A DNA stretch of 64,000 nucleotides from assembly GCF_021458635.1 (NCBI RefSeq), contig NZ_JAIRDQ010000010.1, positions 78,501-142,500 on the forward strand. The letters are read 5' to 3'. Each line of letters opens with the position of its first letter. The first letter of the stretch is position 1. Below, one piece after another: positions 59,332-64,000 of the stretch. Made by a program: the position numbers and the translations under genes. Origin of the DNA: Bradyrhizobium monzae (GTDB taxonomy: Bacteria > Pseudomonadota > Alphaproteobacteria > Rhizobiales > Xanthobacteraceae). A model generated the notes under the pieces. That model worked only from the letters and a program-made list of their open reading frames with translations, did no database searches and was not told the origin of the DNA.

Positions 59332-60996
59332 CTAGCGAGATTGCCTGGCGTTTGGCATCAGGTCTATCAGGCCCAGATCCACGAGCGTGCGATGGAAGCG
59401 ACGTTTCCGTTCGGACGCTGACGCGAAGTAGGCTGCTCCGCAATCGTCAAGAAGGCTCGCGCGCGTCGCGAATATCGGGTCAAGCGCAATACCCGCCCGC
59501 TGCAAGGCGACAGTTCCGAGAAAGGCGATATCGAGGTCGGCGCCTCTCCCGGGGCTGAGGTGGGGGATATTCAAGGCTTCGATCGCATAGAATGTTCGAA
59601 ACGGGCGCCGGCCATCTCCCGGGCCTTTCAGCTGTCGATCGATCTGCTTCGTCAACACGGGTTGATGGTCCCCGTAGTGCACGATGAGAACAGGCCGTCC
59701 AGGGAAGCTGCTGGCCAGCTGGGCTCTGAGCCTTTGCCAGGCAGACGCGGTCTCTGCCAGTCGGGTGTAGTACTCGGCGTACCCAGCATCGGGGAAGCTC
59801 GCCATGGCAAAGGCACGCTCCCTCTCAAATTGACCTGATGGCACAAGCTGCCGATGATGCGGACCGTGATTGAAGTTGGTGAGCGCATAAAGAAACCTCG
59901 GTGTCGGGTCGTTGGCGATCCTCCTGGTATGCGCATCGATGACCGCATCCAGGAACATCGCATCGGAATTTGTCGCCTCGAAACGTCGGACATCGAACGG
60001 TGGCGGAAGCTCGTCGACGAAGATGCGCTCGTCGATGCCGATTGAGCCGTAGAATTTGTCGTAACTGAGAAACCCGCGGCGACAGCTGGATATGAGTGTG
60101 GTCTTGTAGCCGAGCGACGCCAACGAACGTGGCAAGCTGCTGTGAAAACGGCCGGCGCCCTTCTTGAAGAGGTAGTAGGCGCTCGAGCCGAAGCTGGCAC
60201 TTGAAAGACCGGTGAGCAGGCTGAATTCGGATTGCCACGAACCTCCGCCAAAGATGTCGACGTTCAGGCGCCCAAATTCCCCATCCGCCGGGGACAGGAA
60301 GGCTTCGACGACTGGCTCGACCGGCAGCCCGAAAATGCGCGGGTCGAAGACAGACTCGTGCTGGATGACGATAATGTCTGGAGAACAGGCGGAACGCGCA
60401 GGCGTGGCCTCCCGCAATGGCAGTGGTTCGTTGGCGATATCGCTCAGGGCCAACCCGCCGAACTGCCGCCAGCAAGCGGGGTCACCCAGCGAGGCCATGA
60501 AGGTCGCGTAGAAGCATCGCCCTTGCGTCAGAGTCAGCCGCAAAAGGCTGGCGCCCCTCGACGCGGAAGCCATTGCGAAGCCAACGAGCGCCAGGAGGAA
60601 TAAAAGAGTTCGAAACGCGATAGAAATGGGCGATCCAGCCGCGTAGAGCAGAACCGCGCTCGAAGCAAAGGCGAATAGCGCGCCTCCTGCCAGAACACCC
60701 AGCATCATGCGTGGATATTGCAGCACGAAGAACGGGACTGTACCCGCAAACGCCAGAGGCAAATCGGAAACGGTCAGCTTGAGCGCGCTGTGATTGAATT
60801 TAACGATCGAGATGCCGGCGACTGCCATCGCCAGCATGCCGGACAGCAGGACCGCTCTCTCGACATCGGCAAGAAACACCAGCAGCAGAGCAGCGTTGAA
60901 GAGAAGCGCTGCGACCGCAAACGGCAGATGTTCAACGCTCCGTTCCATCAGCGCAATTGCGGCGATGGCCGCCACAAGAATCAAAATCGAAGTCAT
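59332..60996 (-). CDS. LTA-synthase/phosphoglycerol-transferase-like membrane enzyme
   Basis: A 554-residue protein with five or so N-terminal membrane helices (residues 1-160) and a periplasmic sulfatase-fold domain. It resembles LTA synthase / OpgB-type transferases, which move phosphoglycerol or phosphoethanolamine head groups onto glycans or lipids. Conserved pieces are IIVIQHESVFDPR, the nucleophile region FGGGSWQSEFSLLTGLSSASFG with S253 where this family usually has Thr, and the metal site HYGDHQPVLTKQ (D443, H444). The domain is otherwise complete. The ATG at 60996 begins a membrane helix; an upstream extension is unlikely. Acceptor unknown; cell-envelope glycan modification is inferred. 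Confidence 0.82.
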   Translation of the reverse strand: MTSILILVAAIAAIALMERSVEHLPFAVAALLFNAALLLVFLADVERAVLLSGMLAMAVAGISIVKFNHSALKLTVSDLPLAFAGTVPFFVLQYPRMMLGVLAGGALFAFASSAVLLYAAGSPISIAFRTLLFLLALVGFAMASASRGASLLRLTLTQGRCFYATFMASLGDPACWRQFGGLALSDIANEPLPLREATPARSACSPDIIVIQHESVFDPRIFGLPVEPVVEAFLSPADGEFGRLNVDIFGGGSWQSEFSLLTGLSSASFGSSAYYLFKKGAGRFHSSLPRSLASLGYKTTLISSCRRGFLSYDKFYGSIGIDERIFVDELPPPFDVRRFEATNSDAMFLDAVIDAHTRRIANDPTPRFLYALTNFNHGPHHRQLVPSGQFERERAFAMASFPDAGYAEYYTRLAETASAWQRLRAQLASSFPGRPVLIVHYGDHQPVLTKQIDRQLKGPGDGRRPFRTFYAIEALNIPHLSPGRGADLDIAFLGTVALQRAGIALDPIFATRASLLDDCGAAYFASASERKRRFHRTLVDLGLIDLMPNARQSR

Positions 60997-61175
60997 CGGA
61001 TCAAAATGCCCCGAGCATTGAAATTTTTCAATTTGGGCCTCGGACTGCCCGAGCATCGTAGGCCGGCACCGGCGTCAACCGATACCGCACCGCAACAAGA
61101 TACGCTCCCGTTCACATCATTTCAGCGATGCCATGCGTGCGGTTTCCTGGAGGCGACCGCCCTGAATTCCACGCT

Positions 61176-62261
61176 TCAAGGCAACAGCCGTTCTTCCCTC
61201 GCCTGCCTGAACCACTTCCGGAACATGTCCTCGGTATCCATCATCTCGGTGAAGCCGGCGCGGTTGATTTTTATGGTCGAGACGATCGAGGGCGGGCCGG
61301 ATTCGGTCTGGCCGTAACGCATGCTGTAATCCGCATACTGGAACGAGAGGCCGACGAACTCGTCGAGGCTCGGCGAAGCGAGGCCGTGCCGGCTCCGCAG
61401 CCGGTCCCAGGCATCGATCCAGTTTGGATATTCCTTGGCGAGCGAGAGCGGCACCGGCTTGCCGGGCTTCATCTCCAGCGCATCCGCAACTGCGGGCCAG
61501 ATGTTTTCCCAGGTGAAGACGTCGCCGTTGGTCACGTTGAAGGCTTCGTTCTGCGCCGCCCTGGCCTCGCCGGACCAGGCGATCGCCCGCGCGAGGAGAT
61601 CGACATCGACGGCCTGCGACACCCGCGCCGCGCCGCCGGGAAAATCGAGCGGACGGCCCTGCTCGCGGAGCATCGCAGCGTAGACACCGAGCGGCGGGAT
61701 CAGGTCCATGGCACCGCCCATGGCGAGACCGACGATCAGGACGGGGCGCAAAATGCTCCAGTGCCAGGCTTTGCCGACCTGGAGCTCGCGCAAAAAGTTT
61801 TCCTGGGCCCAATAGAAGTTGGGTTGCTCGTACATTTCCGAGCGTCCTTCGCGGGCCGGCACCGTCAGGGGACACACGTGAACGCCATAGGCCTTGGTGC
61901 CCTGCAACAGCGCGACGTGCTTGAGATCAGGCGCGACCGGCTCGAGCGCGCCCATCAGATTGCGCAGCATCAGATCGTTGGTCCGGATCTGCTGCGGATC
62001 GCGCCAGCCCTCGACGAGCTGCGGCGCCTCGTAGAGCGCGGCATAGATGAGATGGGTGGCTCCTCGCAGCTCGGCCGCGGCGCGGCGGCAATCGGCTTCG
62101 CTGGTCAGATCGACGGACACGTGACGCGAACCGTGGAGATCGCGCGGCTTTCGTCGCGACAGCGCGATGACCTCGCAGGGGGCGGATGTGCCGAAGTGTC
62201 GCAAGGCGGCATTGCCGACGAGGCCTGTTGCGCCGGCGACCACGACCTTCTTGCCTGACAT
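61176..62261 (-). CDS. PRISE-type SDR (progesterone 5-beta-reductase / iridoid synthase-like)
   Basis: A 361-residue extended SDR. Cofactor loop GATGLVG is at residues 10-16; ALSRRKPRD suggests NADP. The PRISE-typical active site is seen in LLQGTKAYGVH (Lys) and PNFYWAQENFLRE (Tyr), with WSILRPVLIVG and the C-terminal PSIVSTIKINRAGFTEMMDTEDMFRKWFRQ. PRISE enzymes reduce the double bond of enones; plant members make cardenolides and iridoids, while bacterial substrates are mostly unknown. The ATG at 62261 matches the family start (MSGKKVVVAGATG). It diverges from the TRAP receptor gene. Confidence 0.87.
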   Translation of the reverse strand: MSGKKVVVAGATGLVGNAALRHFGTSAPCEVIALSRRKPRDLHGSRHVSVDLTSEADCRRAAAELRGATHLIYAALYEAPQLVEGWRDPQQIRTNDLMLRNLMGALEPVAPDLKHVALLQGTKAYGVHVCPLTVPAREGRSEMYEQPNFYWAQENFLRELQVGKAWHWSILRPVLIVGLAMGGAMDLIPPLGVYAAMLREQGRPLDFPGGAARVSQAVDVDLLARAIAWSGEARAAQNEAFNVTNGDVFTWENIWPAVADALEMKPGKPVPLSLAKEYPNWIDAWDRLRSRHGLASPSLDEFVGLSFQYADYSMRYGQTESGPPSIVSTIKINRAGFTEMMDTEDMFRKWFRQAREERLLP

Positions 62262-62550
62262 GCGCGTTCTCCCGTTCTTTTTGACCAATTGGGTAGCAGA
62301 TCGCCGGGCCGACCGACTTGCGTCTGCCCAGCGTTCGCAACTGCGAGGGCGGCAGCAGGCTTGATTCCCGTAAGGCAGCCGGTCATCCTCGCTAACGGAA
62401 CCCGCAATGGATCGGAATTCCAACAACAAGAGCTCCTCGGGGGCCAGTTCGGAAGCGCTCACAAAGTCTCAAAACAACGTCGGGCTCGGCGAAAAAAAAC
62501 GACAACAAGATCGTTCCCTGGTCGAAGCATCGGCATCACGGAGGGTACGC

Positions 62551-63642
62551 ATGAAACGTCGTGAATTCCTGAAAGTCACGGGCGTCGGCCTGGCTGCGAG
62601 CACAGCGGTCGCGGCGCCCGCGATCGCGCAAGGTTCGCCCGAGGTCAGGTGGCGTTACGCCACGAGCTGGCCGAAAGCGCTCGATACGCTCTATGGCGGC
62701 TGCGAATATTTCTGCAAGAAAGTCGCCGACATCACCGACAACAAATTCCAGATCCAGCCCTTTGCGGCCGGCGAGATCGTTCCGGGCCTCCAGGTGCTCG
62801 ACGCCGTGTCGAACGGCACCGTCGAGATCGGCAACACCGCGCTCTATTATTATTGGGGCAAGAATCCCGCCTTCACGTTTGCAACGGCGCTTCCGTTCGG
62901 ACTGAACACGCGCCAGCAGATTTCATGGCTGCTGTGGGGCGGCGGACAGGACCTCGTCAACGACCTCTTGAAGGAGCACAACGTCTACGGCATTCCGACC
63001 GGCTCGACCGGCGCGCAGATGGGCGGCTGGTTCAGGAAGGAGATCAAGAGCACCGAGGATCTCAAGGGCCTGAAGATGCGCATCGGCGGCTTTGCCGGCA
63101 CCATCCTCGCCAAGCTCGGCTGCGTGCCGCAGCAACTCGCCGGCGGCGACATCTATCCGGCGCTGGAGAAGGGCACGATCGACGCGGCCGAATGGGTCGG
63201 CCCCTATGACGACGAGAAGCTCGGCTTCGCCAAGGTCGCGAAGTATTACTACTATCCCGGCTGGTGGGAAGGCACGAGCCAGGGCCACAACATCATCAAC
63301 ATCGAGAAGTGGAACGCGCTGCCCAAGAACTATCAGGCGGCGGTCGACTCGGCGTCACGCGACACCTTCACCTGGATCACCGGCAAGTACGATGCGGTGA
63401 ATGCTCCGGCGCTGAAGCGGCTGATCGTCAACGGCGCGATCCTCAAGGGCTTTCCGCAGGAGGTGCTGGAGGCCTGCTACAACACGGCCAACGAGATCTA
63501 CGCGGATCTTTCCAAGACCAACCCGCATTTCGGCAAGCTGCATGCGAGCATGATGGCGTTCAAGAACGACTCGCTGCCCTGGACGCAGGTGGCCGAGCTT
63601 AGCTACGACAGCTTCATGGCGCGGATGCGCACCAAGACGTGA
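62551..63642 (+). CDS. TRAP transporter substrate-binding protein (DctP/TakP type), orphan
   Basis: A 363-residue periplasmic receptor for a TRAP carboxylate transporter. A Tat signal (MKRREFLKVTGVGLAASTAVAAPAIA) precedes the mature start. Family elements are WPKALDTLYGGCEYFCKKVADIT, the ligand-Arg region LKGLKMRIGGFAGTILAKLG, and ALEKGTIDAAEWVGPYDDEKLGFAKVAKYYYYPGWWEG, which resembles TakP, a 2-keto-acid binder. No DctQ/DctM genes are adjacent. The ATG at 62551 has GGAGGG five bases upstream; a start at 62407 would add a 48-residue polar tail ahead of the signal and is unlikely. A strong terminator follows. Confidence 0.9.
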   Translation: MKRREFLKVTGVGLAASTAVAAPAIAQGSPEVRWRYATSWPKALDTLYGGCEYFCKKVADITDNKFQIQPFAAGEIVPGLQVLDAVSNGTVEIGNTALYYYWGKNPAFTFATALPFGLNTRQQISWLLWGGGQDLVNDLLKEHNVYGIPTGSTGAQMGGWFRKEIKSTEDLKGLKMRIGGFAGTILAKLGCVPQQLAGGDIYPALEKGTIDAAEWVGPYDDEKLGFAKVAKYYYYPGWWEGTSQGHNIINIEKWNALPKNYQAAVDSASRDTFTWITGKYDAVNAPALKRLIVNGAILKGFPQEVLEACYNTANEIYADLSKTNPHFGKLHASMMAFKNDSLPWTQVAELSYDSFMARMRTKT

Positions 63643-63675
63643 CACGCTGATCGGCAAGGAAGGGCGGAAACGACG

Positions 63676-63703
63676 AAAGCCCCGGAGATGTCTCGGGGCT
63701 TTT
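63676..63703 (+). terminator. Rho-independent terminator of TRAP receptor gene
   Basis: Perfect 9-bp stem AAAGCCCCG (63676-63684) / CGGGGCTTT (63694-63702) followed by TTGTTG, 34 bases after the stop codon. The A-run on the left also makes it work on the minus strand. Confidence 0.88.
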
Positions 63704-63725
63704 GTTGTATCGCGATAAAGGTCTC

Positions 63726-63820
63726 GTAGGGTGGGCAAAGCGCAGCGTGCCCACGAATATCGATTGTGATGCGCGGAAGGATGGTGGGCACGGCGCGTTG
63801 CGCCTTGGCCCACCATACGA
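63726..63820. repeat. Palindromic intergenic repeat, AGGGTGGGC family
   Basis: Begins GTAGGGTGGGCAAAGCGCAG and ends CCTTGGCCCACCATAC, with inner facing GTGCCCAC and GTGGGCAC. It shares the first 17 bases and layout with 36589-36679. It lies between convergent genes. Confidence 0.82.
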
Positions 63821-63833
63821 GAGTTGCGCTCGT

Positions 63834-64000
63834 TTAATTCTGATCATCCCCCAACGCTGCGACCAGCTTGTCGTAGTACTTGCCGACGAGATCGATGTTG
63901 GCCTTGTTCTCGATCGCGGGCGCCGGGGTCTTCAGGGCCTGGTTGAGCTCGTCGAGGGCTTCCTTCTTGTCCTTGGCCGGCATCTTCTTGTCGGCCTCGA
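63834..64000 (-). CDS. Lys/Ala-rich protein, C-terminal part (cut by window edge)
   Basis: Only the last 55 codons are present, ending KYYDKLVAALGDDQN before a TAA at 63836-63834. The visible part is helical and charged (ADKKMPAKDKKEALDELNQALK, then ENKANIDLVGKYYDKLVAAL). I do not recognise the family. The regular codon use and lack of stops support a real gene whose start lies beyond the window. Confidence 0.55.
   Translation of the reverse strand, partial: EADKKMPAKDKKEALDELNQALKTPAPAIENKANIDLVGKYYDKLVAALGDDQN

Overview
The window is chromosomal DNA from an alphaproteobacterium of the Bradyrhizobium / Rhodopseudomonas group, most likely Bradyrhizobium. The evidence is the high-GC codon use, the divergent phyR / nepR-ecfG general-stress locus, an ornithine decarboxylase plus homospermidine synthase pair behind a long structured leader, two DUF3551 secreted proteins, a DUF3095 protein, and three families of dispersed palindromic intergenic repeats. 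I saw no tRNA, rRNA, CRISPR array, integrase or transposase. Both edges cut genes: ferrochelatase (hemH) on the left and an unrecognised Lys-rich protein on the right.

Layout. 1-5.1 kb: hemH (partial), a MAPEG membrane protein, and a tight M3 peptidase - DUF1007 - NicO nickel/cobalt transporter set. 5.1-9.7 kb: polyamine locus (about 500-nt leader, ornithine decarboxylase, GNAT, RidA, homospermidine synthase). 9.8-17.8 kb: zinc region. A Zur-like palindrome sits 9 bases before a run of minus-strand genes: a 74-residue His-rich membrane peptide, ATPase, permease, solute-binding protein, CobW GTPase and WD40 protein, probably continuing into mgtC. A pair of half-size permeases and sodB follow. 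18-20.7 kb: small housekeeping or unknown genes. 20.8-25.1 kb: an SDR / adenylating enzyme / acyl-carrier-protein / FATP-type ligase cluster. 25.3-34 kb: an orphan Bug receptor, two DUF3551 proteins, a lone MdtC-like RND pump, htpG, and a SnoaL-like protein. 34-35.8 kb: PhyR-NepR-EcfG with an EcfG-type promoter in front of phyR.

35.9-47.7 kb: a nitroreductase, then a complete beta-oxidation set under a TetR regulator. It has three acyl-CoA dehydrogenases (two of them tandem paralogues), a feruloyl-CoA-synthase-type ligase, an enoyl-CoA hydratase and a type-2 hydroxyacyl-CoA dehydrogenase on the minus strand. A thiolase and a second CoA ligase diverge from tetR. Together they could activate and shorten the acyl side chain of an aromatic or alicyclic acid. 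47.7-53.3 kb: an MGMT repair protein, tandem alpha/beta hydrolases, and a GntR regulator with a perfect 20-bp palindrome before its start, followed by a PhyH-type dioxygenase and a homoserine-dehydrogenase-like oxidoreductase.

53.4-59.3 kb looks accessory: visibly lower GC in places, a DNA-binding domain fused in frame to an ABC substrate-binding protein, and an arylsulfatase bracketed by 99-bp direct repeats (three mismatches) and by two convergent paralogous substrate-binding genes. 59.3-64 kb: an LTA-synthase-like membrane sulfatase-fold enzyme, a PRISE-type SDR, an orphan TRAP receptor with a strong terminator, and the truncated last gene. Identities, composition statements and family assignments were made by eye; no search or computation was run.
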